NCBI RefSeq assembly: GCF_008360935.1
Contig: NZ_SRXO01000010.1
Coordinates: 62,001 to 126,000, forward strand
DNA length: 64,000 nucleotides
DNA from: Siccirubricoccus phaeus
Lineage (GTDB): Bacteria; Pseudomonadota; Alphaproteobacteria; Acetobacterales; Acetobacteraceae
Direction of reading: 5' to 3'
Shown here: piece by piece, positions 27,474-34,488 of the stretch
Layout of the letters: every line of letters starts with the position of its first letter
Numbering within the stretch: position 1 is the stretch's first letter
Notes under the pieces: model-generated
Told to the model about the DNA's origin: nothing
What the model saw: only the letters and a program-made list of their open reading frames with translations
Databases searched by the model: none
Made by a program: the position numbers and the translations under genes

Positions 27474-28658
27474 ATGGGTATCCCGCTGCGCCAGCAGGTG
27501 AAGGTCGGCGCCTATATCCTGAAACAGCACCTGGCCGGGCGGAAACGCTACCCGCTGGTGCTGATGCTGGAGCCGCTGTTCAAGTGCAACCTGGCCTGTG
27601 CCGGCTGCGGCAAGATCGACTACCCGGACCCCATCCTGAACAAGCGCCTCTCGGTGGAGGAATGCCTGCAGGCGGTGGATGAATGCGGCGCGCCGGTGGT
27701 GGCGATCGCCGGCGGGGAGCCGCTGCTGCACAAGGAAATGCCGGAGATCGTCGAGAAGATCCTGGCGCGCGGCAAGATCATCATCCTCTGCACCAACGCC
27801 CTGCTGCTGGAGAAGCGGATCGAGCAGTACAAGCCGCATCCGCGCTTCACCTGGGACATCCACCTGGATGGCGACCGGGAGCAGCATGACTGGGCGGTGA
27901 GCCAGAAGGGCGTGTACGACCGCGCGGTGAAGGCGCTGACGCTGGCGAAGCAGAAGGGCTTCCGCGTCGCCATCAACGCCACGCTGTTCAACAATGCCGA
28001 GCCGGAGCGGACGGCGCGGTTCTTCGACGACGTCACCGCGATGGGCGTCGACGCCATCATGGTCTCGCCCGGCTATGCCTATGAACGGGCGCCGGACCAG
28101 CAGCACTTCCTCAACCGGCGGAAGACGAAGGAGCTGTTCCGCGGCATCTTCGCCCGCGGCAAGGGGAAGGGGTGGAAGATGGGCAACAGCCCGCTCTTCC
28201 TCGATTTTCTCGCCGGCAACCAGAGCTACCACTGCACGCCCTGGGGCAACCCGACGCGCAACATCTTCGGCTGGCAGCGCCCCTGCTACCTGCTGGGCGA
28301 GGGCTATGCGAAGAGCTTCCGGGAGCTGATGGAGACCACCGACTGGGACAAGTACGGCACCGGCAACTACGAAAAATGCGCCGACTGCATGGTGCATAGC
28401 GGCTTCGAGGCGACGGCGGTGGTGGATACGGTGAAGCGCCCCTGGAAGGCGCTGGCGGCGCAGCTCCGCGGGCCGAAGGTGACGGGCGAGATGGCGCCGG
28501 AGATCGACCTGACGAACCAGCGCCCGGCGGAATACGTGTTCAGCCGGCATGTGGAGAAGACCATGGCGGAGCTGGCGCACGACGCTCCGTCCAAGCGGGC
28601 CCCGGTGAAGGGCGCCAAGCATGGCGGGACGGCGCCGCCGGCGGTGGCGGCGGAATAA
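27474..28658 (+). CDS. hpnH: Hopanoid biosynthesis radical SAM protein HpnH
   Basis: This 394-residue enzyme adds the 5'-deoxyadenosyl group to diploptene, making adenosylhopane, the first step of side-chain extension. The radical SAM motif is LEPLFKCNLACAGCGKIDYP (CxxxCxxC, residues about 39-46). AIAGGEPLLHKEMPEIVEKI and DIHLDGDREQHD follow, then a cysteine-bearing C-terminal part (GWQRPCYLLGEGYAKSFREL; KCADCMVHSGFEATAVVDTV). Length and motifs agree with HpnH. The tail after EKTMAEL is low in complexity. The family A4 repeat begins right after the stop. Confidence 0.95.
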   Translation: MGIPLRQQVKVGAYILKQHLAGRKRYPLVLMLEPLFKCNLACAGCGKIDYPDPILNKRLSVEECLQAVDECGAPVVAIAGGEPLLHKEMPEIVEKILARGKIIILCTNALLLEKRIEQYKPHPRFTWDIHLDGDREQHDWAVSQKGVYDRAVKALTLAKQKGFRVAINATLFNNAEPERTARFFDDVTAMGVDAIMVSPGYAYERAPDQQHFLNRRKTKELFRGIFARGKGKGWKMGNSPLFLDFLAGNQSYHCTPWGNPTRNIFGWQRPCYLLGEGYAKSFRELMETTDWDKYGTGNYEKCADCMVHSGFEATAVVDTVKRPWKALAAQLRGPKVTGEMAPEIDLTNQRPAEYVFSRHVEKTMAELAHDAPSKRAPVKGAKHGGTAPPAVAAE

Positions 28659-28659
28659 C

Positions 28660-28880
28660 GGGGGCTCCGCCCCCGAGCCCCCCGGCAGGAGGTCGTCGCG
28701 GGCAGTGCCCGCGACCCTGCACCTCCGCCGGCGAGGATACGCCTCCCCGGACCCCGGTGCGAATTTCAGACCCGTGGGTTCAACCGCAAACTCATACCGG
28801 GGTCCGGGGACCGGTCCGGTCCCCGGCGGGGGTGCAGGGGGCAGAGCCCCCTGCCGGGGCCCGGGGGCGGAGCCCCCCTA
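28660..28880 (+). repeat. Dispersed palindromic repeat, family A, copy 4
   Basis: This occupies the whole gap between convergent hpnH and the IalB-like gene. It has paired arms GGGGGCTCCGCCCCC at one end and GGGGGCGGAGCCCCC at the other. The core landmarks GACCCCGGTG, CAGACCCGTGGGTTCAACC, CGGGGTCCGGGG and GGGGGCAGAGCCCCC lie inside. The whole block is roughly self-complementary and could act as a strong bidirectional terminator. Confidence 0.82.
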
Positions 28881-29504
28881 CCACCCGAAGCGACGCAGCA
28901 GTCGCTGCAGCAACTCCGGCCCCTCCACCCCCTCGCTTCCCCTGGGATTGCGCTCCGGCGCCGCCGCCGCCGGCGGGGCGTCCCGGGCGAAGCGGGCCAC
29001 CGCCTCCCGGGTGCCGGCAAGCCGCAGCTCGGCGGGCTCCGCCAGGCTGCTGCCGCCGCTGCCGAGGCCGGTGATGCGCACCAGCGCCGTCTCCGCCGCC
29101 AGCAACTCCTGCTCCGCCCGCGCCGCATCCTCCGCGCGCGGGGCGCAGATCAGGGAGCGGCCCTCCAGCCCGCAGGGCAATTCCAGCATGGGGTGCGGCG
29201 GAAAGCGCAATTGCGCCGTGCCGGTCAGCGCCAGCACCCCGCGGGAGACGCCGTCCAGCGTCAGGTCCCGCGCCGTCACCGCCGGCACCAGGCGGCCGCC
29301 GCGATCCACCACCTCCAGCGCCAGGCCGGGGGTGGCGCCGGCGGGCGGCTCCGCCCAGTCCCGGTGGCGCATCTGGCAGGTGCTGCGGTCGGTCATCCGG
29401 TCGGTGGCGCAGCGCAGCCGCCAGCTCCCGATCTCGGTGGGGGCCTGGGCCGCGGCCGGGCCGAGCCAGGCGAGCAGGAGCAGAAAGCTTGCGGGGCGCC
29501 ACAT
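28878..29504 (-). CDS. Secreted protein, tentatively IalB-like
   Basis: This 208-residue protein has a signal peptide (MWRPASFLLLLAWLGPAAAQ). The mature start IGSWRLRCATDRMTDRSTCQ has the W-x-x-x-C...C pattern seen in invasion-associated locus B proteins of alphaproteobacteria. A second cysteine pair occurs in LELPCGLEGRSLICAPR. The C-terminal 40 residues are Ala/Pro/Arg-rich. The role is unknown; periplasmic location is likely. It is divergent from the aldo/keto reductase gene with 36 bases between starts. The longer in-frame extension upstream has no signal and overlaps the reductase. Confidence 0.6.
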   Translation of the reverse strand: MWRPASFLLLLAWLGPAAAQAPTEIGSWRLRCATDRMTDRSTCQMRHRDWAEPPAGATPGLALEVVDRGGRLVPAVTARDLTLDGVSRGVLALTGTAQLRFPPHPMLELPCGLEGRSLICAPRAEDAARAEQELLAAETALVRITGLGSGGSSLAEPAELRLAGTREAVARFARDAPPAAAAPERNPRGSEGVEGPELLQRLLRRFGW

Positions 29505-29540
29505 GACGCGGATGATAGCCAGGGTGAGGGAGGCGGCAAC

Positions 29541-30371
29541 ATGCGGATGGTGACATTTCCGGACGGCGCGCTTGTGCCGGCCCTCGGCCAGGGCACCTGG
29601 CATATGGGAGAGCGCGGCAGCGACCGGGCGCAGGAGGCGGCCGCGCTCCGCCTCGGCCTCGACCTCGGCATGACGCTGATCGACACCGCCGAGATGTATG
29701 CCGAGGGCGGCGCCGAGGAGGTGGTGGCGGCGGCGATCGCGGGACGGCGGGAGGAGGTGTTCCTCGTCTCCAAGGTCTATCCCCACAATGCCGGCGGGCG
29801 GAAGCTGGAGGCGGCGCTGGAACGCAGCCTGAAGCGGCTGCGGGTGGAGCGGCTCGACCTCTACCTGCTGCATTGGCGCGGCTCCATCCCGCTGGCCGAG
29901 ACGGTGGCGGCGATGGAGCGGGCGCTTGCGGCGGGGAAGATCGCCCGCTGGGGCGTCTCCAACCTCGATGTCGATGATCTGGAGGAGCTGGGCCCGGCGC
30001 TGCCGGAGTGTGCGGCGGACCAGGTGCTCTACAGCCTGGAGCATCGCGGGGTGGAATACGACCTGCTGCCCTTCTGCCGGCAGCGCGGCATGCCGGTGAT
30101 GGCCTATTCCCCGGTGGGCCAGGGCGGGCGGCTGCTGCGCCAGCCCGTGCTGGTGCAGCAGGCGAAGCGGCTGGGGGTGACGCCGGCGCAGCTTGCTTTG
30201 GCCTGGACCTTGCGGGGGGAGGGGGTGATCAGCATCCCGAAGGCGGCGGATCCGGCGCATGTGAAGCTGAACGCTGCCGCGCGGGATCTGGTGCCCGATG
30301 CCGAGGCGCTGGCCGCGCTCGATGCCGCCTTCCCGCCGCCCGGCCGGAAGCGTTCCTTGGCCATGCTTTGA
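29541..30371 (+). CDS. Aldo/keto reductase
   Basis: This 276-residue NADPH-dependent oxidoreductase is a TIM barrel. The catalytic tetrad is visible: Asp and Tyr in LIDTAEMYAEGGAEEVVAAA, Lys in FLVSKVYPHN and His in LYLLHWRG. The cofactor-binding end is VISIPKAADPAHVKLNAAA. The substrate is not known; family members reduce aldehydes and ketones or act in detoxification. A GGGAGG Shine-Dalgarno lies eight bases upstream of the ATG. A perfect hairpin begins five bases after the stop. Confidence 0.92.
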   Translation: MRMVTFPDGALVPALGQGTWHMGERGSDRAQEAAALRLGLDLGMTLIDTAEMYAEGGAEEVVAAAIAGRREEVFLVSKVYPHNAGGRKLEAALERSLKRLRVERLDLYLLHWRGSIPLAETVAAMERALAAGKIARWGVSNLDVDDLEELGPALPECAADQVLYSLEHRGVEYDLLPFCRQRGMPVMAYSPVGQGGRLLRQPVLVQQAKRLGVTPAQLALAWTLRGEGVISIPKAADPAHVKLNAAARDLVPDAEALAALDAAFPPPGRKRSLAML

Positions 30372-30375
30372 TTTT

Positions 30376-30407
30376 CCCCATGAAGCCGCTGACGCGGCTT
30401 CATGGGG
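30376..30407. repeat. Family E hairpin after the aldo/keto reductase
   Basis: CCCCATGAAGCCGC (30376-30389) and GCGGCTTCATGGGG (30394-30407) form a perfect 14-bp stem with a TGAC loop. A related hairpin (CCATGAAGCCGC) lies after gap at 48265. Both are followed by a shared GGGGCCTCGCACAGCCTG stretch and a GCGGC/GCCGC dyad (here to about 30520). It probably acts as a transcription end or 3' stabiliser. The rest of the gap to 30590 contains no gene. Confidence 0.75.
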
Positions 30408-30590
30408 GCCCCGGGTTTCGCCCCAGGCGGCCGCTGGCGCGGCGCCGTGGGGCCCATGAATGTCTTGCGATCGGGGCCTCGCACAGCCTGTCGCGGCAAA
30501 GCCGCGCCAGGGCAACGGGCAGCGCGGGACGGCAGGTTGCGCAGGCCCCGTCGTGGGCGGGGGCGGATCAGCGGCCCGTGCTACGGCCCT

Positions 30591-30629
30591 TCAGGGCAGT
30601 TGCTCAGGGCAGTTGCTCAGGGCAGTTGC
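30591..30629. repeat. Three tandem 13-bp repeats
   Basis: TCAGGGCAGTTGC is repeated exactly three times (30591-30603, 30604-30616, 30617-30629). Read on the minus strand, the unit contains the TGA stop of the small membrane-peptide frame. Because 13 is not a multiple of three, a change in copy number would change the frame of any read-through. Confidence 0.9.
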
Positions 30630-30772
30630 GCCGTGGCGATCCGGTCCGGGGCGGTTTCGGCCGGCGGGGAATACCGCAGCGGCGGAAAGCCGCCCGGCGC
30701 GCCGAAGAGCAGCGGGATCAGCGCCAGCAGGCTGGCGAGGAGCAACGCCCGGATCAGAAGCCCTATTGGCAT
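30617..30772 (-). CDS. Possible 51-residue membrane peptide downstream of kpsS
   Basis: This reads MPIGLLIRALLLASLLALIP, then LLFGAPGGFPPLRYSPPAET and APDRIATAQLP. It has a clear hydrophobic helix at residues 4-24 and a Pro-rich tail, so it is a single-span or secreted small protein. It lies 75 bases after the kpsS stop on the same strand and could be the last gene of the capsule operon. A GGGGCG sequence before the ATG is a weak Shine-Dalgarno. I recognise no family; in GC-rich DNA such a short frame may be chance. Confidence 0.42.
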   Translation of the reverse strand: MPIGLLIRALLLASLLALIPLLFGAPGGFPPLRYSPPAETAPDRIATAQLP

Positions 30773-30847
30773 GTCGCACGCCCCAGCAGCGTTGATGACG
30801 GCAACCAGGCTGACGCCACGGCCCCGGCAGGGCCGTAACGGCAGGGA

Positions 30848-32158
30848 TCAGGCGGTGGTCGGGGCCTCTCCCGGCAGCGGGACGTTCACCGCATCCAGAT
30901 GCAGGCGTTGGACCGTGGCGGCCACCGCCGCGTCCAGCCCCGGCCGGGCGTAATAGCCGCCGCGCACATGCAGGCAGGCGGCGATCGCCTTGAGGAAATC
31001 CGTGGTCAGTTCCGGCTCCGGCGGCGGCGCTTCCTGCCAGAAGGCATCGGCGCCGCCCTGCCAGGTGAGGCCGGGGATGTTGTAGAGCGCGTCGCCCAGC
31101 ACGCGCACCGCGCGGCCCAGGGCGATGGCGCGCAGCCCGAGCGTGCTGTTGACGGTGACGACGCCGCGGCAGGCGAGGATCGCCTCATCCATCGGCAGGG
31201 CGCCGGCCAGGTAGTGCACCCGCCCCTCCACCCCCGCGGCCCTGGCGATGCGGCGGATGCGCCTGCCCCAGGCCTTCAGCCCGGGATCCAGCGGATGCAC
31301 CTTCACCAGCAGATGCGCCGCCGCCGGGGCGCCGCGGGCGAAGCTCTCCACCACCTCGGCGATGGCGCTGTCATTGTCCTCGAAGCGGGAATAGGCGCGC
31401 AGGGAGTAGTCATTCTCCATCTGCATGGCGAAGAGGTAGAGCGGCCCGCGCGAGGCAAGGCCACGGACCACCGCGCGGTCCCACTGCGTGGCGCGCTTGC
31501 GCCGCAGCAGCCGGAGGCCGGTACCGAGATAGGCCGGGATGGGCGGGTGCAGCAGCCAGCTTTCGTAGCGGCGGAAGCGCCAGGAGAAGAGCGTGGCGAG
31601 GTGGAAGGTCACATCCCACACCGCCTGGGTGCCGAAATCCTCCCCGAAGCGCTGGCGGAAATCCACTTCCGGGCAGGTCGCGGCCAGGGCGCGGATCGCC
31701 TCCGGCGCGCGGGGGAAGCGGCTGGAAGGGCCCATGCCGTCGCGTTCCACCACCACCCAGTCGGGGCGGAGATAGCCGAAATCCGTCACCGTCACCGCGA
31801 TGCCGCGGCTTCGCGCCGCTTCGATCGCTTCCCGGTGGCGCGGCCGCTGCTCCCCCAGCAGGACCAGGTCCGTGATGCCCCTGCTGTCCAGGAAATCGGC
31901 GATGAAGCCCGGCCATTCGGCTGGGGCGCCAAGGAATTCGGCGACCTCCCCGCCCTGCCAGAAGATGCGGTCCCCGGCGCAGAGGTTGATGCGGAAAGTG
32001 GCATGGCCCAGCGCCCGCAGCCCGGCCGCCACCTCGGTGAAGAAGGGGCTGATCGGCCCTTGCAGGAAGAGGAAGCGGCGCGGCGGCAGCACCCCCTGCG
32101 TGACGGAGACAAGGCTGCCCGCAAGGCCAGGCGCGTCGAGGCGGGTGAGCGTCGTCAT
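30848..32158 (-). CDS. KpsS-type capsular polysaccharide biosynthesis/export protein
   Basis: This 436-residue protein matches the capsule polysaccharide family (KpsS/KpsC type). The core is FLFLQGPISPFFTEVAAGLR, GHATFRINLCAGDRIFW, the middle MENDYSLRAYSRF with a nearby Asp, and LLVKVHPLDPGLKAWGRRIR followed by HYLAGALPMDEAILACRGVV and TVNSTLGLRAIALGRAVRVL. KpsS acts on the lipid that anchors group 2 capsules by adding Kdo residues. Its ATG overlaps the stop of the formyltransferase-fold gene by four bases (ATGA). In S. meliloti RkpJ is the related protein. It is cytoplasmic with no signal. Confidence 0.86.
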   Translation of the reverse strand: MTTLTRLDAPGLAGSLVSVTQGVLPPRRFLFLQGPISPFFTEVAAGLRALGHATFRINLCAGDRIFWQGGEVAEFLGAPAEWPGFIADFLDSRGITDLVLLGEQRPRHREAIEAARSRGIAVTVTDFGYLRPDWVVVERDGMGPSSRFPRAPEAIRALAATCPEVDFRQRFGEDFGTQAVWDVTFHLATLFSWRFRRYESWLLHPPIPAYLGTGLRLLRRKRATQWDRAVVRGLASRGPLYLFAMQMENDYSLRAYSRFEDNDSAIAEVVESFARGAPAAAHLLVKVHPLDPGLKAWGRRIRRIARAAGVEGRVHYLAGALPMDEAILACRGVVTVNSTLGLRAIALGRAVRVLGDALYNIPGLTWQGGADAFWQEAPPPEPELTTDFLKAIAACLHVRGGYYARPGLDAAVAATVQRLHLDAVNVPLPGEAPTTA

Positions 32159-32973
32159 GCCGCCACCTGCAGCGCGGCACGCAAATCCGCGGCATTCACC
32201 AGCCCGCCACGGCGTCTTGCCGCGCGCAGCACTGTCGGGGGCGGGAAAGGACAGTAGGGCAGGGGAGTGACCTCCTCGGCAGCCACGGTTTTCGCGGCCA
32301 GTGCGGAGAGGCTATCGGCCAAAAGTTTAGCACCGGTTACGTGCAGCGCCCTGGCGGCGGCGGAGGCGGTGATCCGCACCGGCAGCGCCACTTCGCGCTG
32401 CGCCAGGATGGCCCCGGCATCGATGCGCGGCGCCAGGCGATGCAGGGTGACGCCGAAGCGCGGCATTACTTCCCCTTGGGCCTCCGCCTGCGCCCAGATG
32501 GTCGGCACCGGCCCGCGATGCCGCGGCAGCAGGGAGGGATGCACGTTCACCCCGCCGCACGGCACCACTTCCAGCGTCTCCGCCGCCAGGATCTGGTCGA
32601 AATGGAAGGTGACGAGCAGCTCCACCCGTGCCGCCCGCAGCGCCTCCCGGAAGGCGGGGGCGTTGACATCCGGCACCGGGTGCAGCTTCAGCCCGTGCCG
32701 CGCCGCCAGCCGCGCCAACGCGTCCTGCCGGCCGCATTGCCGCAGGAATTCCGGCAGCCCGTAATTCACCAGCAGATAGGGCAGAATGCCAGGGCCGGAG
32801 CGGCGGAGATGCCGCCAGGCCTGGGAAAGCGGCCCGCCGGCCCCCGGCCGGTAGAGCACGGAGCGGCCGAGCAGCGCCACCTCCCATGTCCCTCCCTTTG
32901 GGCCAGCCGCGAGGAAGGCCGCCACCGCCGCATTGCTCAGCGGGCTGTCGAGGGTGAGGAGCGCGATCCGCAT
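32155..32973 (-). CDS. Formyltransferase-fold protein in the capsule operon
   Basis: This 272-residue protein has the formyl_trans_N fold of methionyl-tRNA and sugar formyltransferases. It contains LLVTFHFDQILAAETLEVVP, then GGVNVHPSLLPRHRGPVPTI, which holds the catalytic Asn and His, and APRIDAGAILAQREVALPVR, with the catalytic Asp. The first 95 residues are less conserved. An N10-formyl-tetrahydrofolate-dependent transfer to an amino group is likely. The acceptor could be an amino sugar, or the amine made by the alpha-oxoamine synthase next door (inference). Both ends overlap neighbours: TGATG with the upstream gene and ATGA with kpsS. Confidence 0.82.
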   Translation of the reverse strand: MRIALLTLDSPLSNAAVAAFLAAGPKGGTWEVALLGRSVLYRPGAGGPLSQAWRHLRRSGPGILPYLLVNYGLPEFLRQCGRQDALARLAARHGLKLHPVPDVNAPAFREALRAARVELLVTFHFDQILAAETLEVVPCGGVNVHPSLLPRHRGPVPTIWAQAEAQGEVMPRFGVTLHRLAPRIDAGAILAQREVALPVRITASAAARALHVTGAKLLADSLSALAAKTVAAEEVTPLPYCPFPPPTVLRAARRRGGLVNAADLRAALQVAA

Positions 32974-34298
32974 CAGGAGGCCATCAGCTTCTGGCCGGCG
33001 ATGGCCTGCCGCGCTTCGGTGAGCGCCGCCACGGCGCGGTCGAGGTCCGCCGCGCTGTGCTCCGCCGAGAGGAAGAAGCGCAGCCGCGCCGAGCGTTCGG
33101 GGACGACGGGGAAGAGGATGGGTTGCACGTTGATGCCCGCCTCGAACAGCGCGGCGGCCATGCGGGCGGCGAGCACCGAGCTGCCGAGGATGACGGGCAC
33201 GATGCCGAGGCCGGCGGAGGCGCCGGTCTCGAACCCCGCCGCCCGGGCCTTCTTCAGGAAGCGGCTTGCATTGGCCTGCAAGGCTTCGGTGCGCCAGGGC
33301 TCGGCCTCCAGGATGCGCAGCGATTCCAGCGCGGCGGCAGCGAGCGGCGGGGCGAGGCCGACGGAATAGACGAAGCCCGGCGCGGCATGGCGCAGCAGGT
33401 CGATCAGCCGGCGGCGGCCGGCGATGTAGCCGCCGCAGGCGGAGAGGGTCTTGGAGAGCGTGCCCATCCAGATATCCACCTGCTCGGGCGGGACGCCGCA
33501 TTGCTCGGCGATGCCGCGGCCGGTGGGGCCGACCACGCCGAGGGAATGCGCCTCATCGACCATGAGCAGCGCGTCGTGCCGGCGGGCCATCTCCACGAAG
33601 GGGGCGAGGGCGGGGATGTCCCCGTCCATGCTGTAATGGCCCTCGATGACGATCAGCGCGCGGCCATGCCTACGGCGCTGCGCCGCCAGCTCCCGCTCCG
33701 CCGCCTGCCAATCGTTGTGCGGGAAGGCGAGGCGGCGGGCGCCGGAGAGGCGGGCGCCCTCGGCCACGGAATTGTGGATGAGCTGGTCGTGCAGGATGAG
33801 GTCGCGCGGGCCGAGAAGCTGGCCGATGACGGTGACGTTCGTCGCATGGCCGCTGACGAAGGCCAGGCACGCCTCGGCGCCGTGATGCGCGGCGAGCGCC
33901 GCTTCCAGCGCGGCATGCACCGGGCGCTCGCCGGAGGCAAGGCGGGAGGCGGAGGCGGAGACGCCATGCCGGTCGATCGCCGCCTTGGCCGCGGCGGCGA
34001 CGCGCGGATCGCCATTCAGGCCGAGGTAATTGTAGGAGGAGAAATTGACGTAGTCGCGGTTGCCGATGCTGGTATGGGCGCCGGCGACGCCGTCATGCGG
34101 GCGGAAATAGGGGCTTTCCAGGCCGAGCGCAGCACCGGCCTCGCGCACCATCTCGATGTCGCGGGCGCCGGGCAGGGTGGCAAGGTCGCGGCCGGGACTC
34201 TCGGCCGGCGCGGCCTCCTCCGGCTCCGCGCGGCGCTTGGAGAGGCGCTGCAGCAGGGCAGCGCGGGCGGTGGCGGAGAGGCCGAAACCCTGGGTCAT
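32973..34298 (-). CDS. Alpha-oxoamine synthase (AONS/KBL/SPT family), RkpG-like
   Basis: This 441-residue PLP enzyme decarboxylatively joins an acyl thioester and an amino acid. Residues 1-50 are an extension before the fold. Motifs are SIGNRDYVNFSSYNYLGLNG, GVSASASRLASGERPVHAAL, LILHDQLIHNSVAEGARLSG, LLMVDEAHSLGVVGPTGRGI and WMGTLSKTLSACGGYIAGRR, where the lysine binds PLP. Typical biotin AONS genes cluster with bioADB; here there is none. It follows a PKS and precedes a capsule gene, as rkpG does in rhizobia. The amino acid substrate is unknown. A hairpin of repeat B1 ends about 12 bases before the ATG, and no Shine-Dalgarno is seen. Confidence 0.88.
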   Translation of the reverse strand: MTQGFGLSATARAALLQRLSKRRAEPEEAAPAESPGRDLATLPGARDIEMVREAGAALGLESPYFRPHDGVAGAHTSIGNRDYVNFSSYNYLGLNGDPRVAAAAKAAIDRHGVSASASRLASGERPVHAALEAALAAHHGAEACLAFVSGHATNVTVIGQLLGPRDLILHDQLIHNSVAEGARLSGARRLAFPHNDWQAAERELAAQRRRHGRALIVIEGHYSMDGDIPALAPFVEMARRHDALLMVDEAHSLGVVGPTGRGIAEQCGVPPEQVDIWMGTLSKTLSACGGYIAGRRRLIDLLRHAAPGFVYSVGLAPPLAAAALESLRILEAEPWRTEALQANASRFLKKARAAGFETGASAGLGIVPVILGSSVLAARMAAALFEAGINVQPILFPVVPERSARLRFFLSAEHSAADLDRAVAALTEARQAIAGQKLMAS

Positions 34299-34309
34299 GG
34301 TGTGGGTGC

Positions 34310-34480
34310 CGAGAGGGGCTCTGCCCCTCTCGGGCTCTCCCCGCCAAAGGCCGAAGGGCCTTTGGAAACCATGAGTTTTGCGTCTCGACCGTCGCGCCTG
34401 GACTCAAGGGTTCCAAGGGCCTTTCGGCCCTTGGCAGGGGAGAGTTCGAGAGGGGGCAGCGCCCCTTCTCGACACCGCGC
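34310..34480. repeat. Family B palindromic element between the PKS and alpha-oxoamine synthase
   Basis: The element is a row of four hairpins, read here on the plus strand. They are GAGAGGGGCTCTGCCCCTCTC, CCAAAGGCCGAAGGGCCTTTGG, CCAAGGGCCTTTCGGCCCTTGG and a GAGAGGGGGCAGCGCCCCTTCTC form. A non-palindromic centre with GTTTTGCGTCTCGACCGTCG and CGCGCCTGGA lies in the middle. The same order of hairpins and the same centre occur at 49621-49778. It interrupts the only sizable gap (190 bases) of the capsule operon. Confidence 0.85.
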
Positions 34481-34488
34481 CTGGCCCT

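Noticed and set aside
30591-30629. CRISPR or attachment-site repeat
   Set aside because: Three 13-base units without spacers and no integrase nearby.
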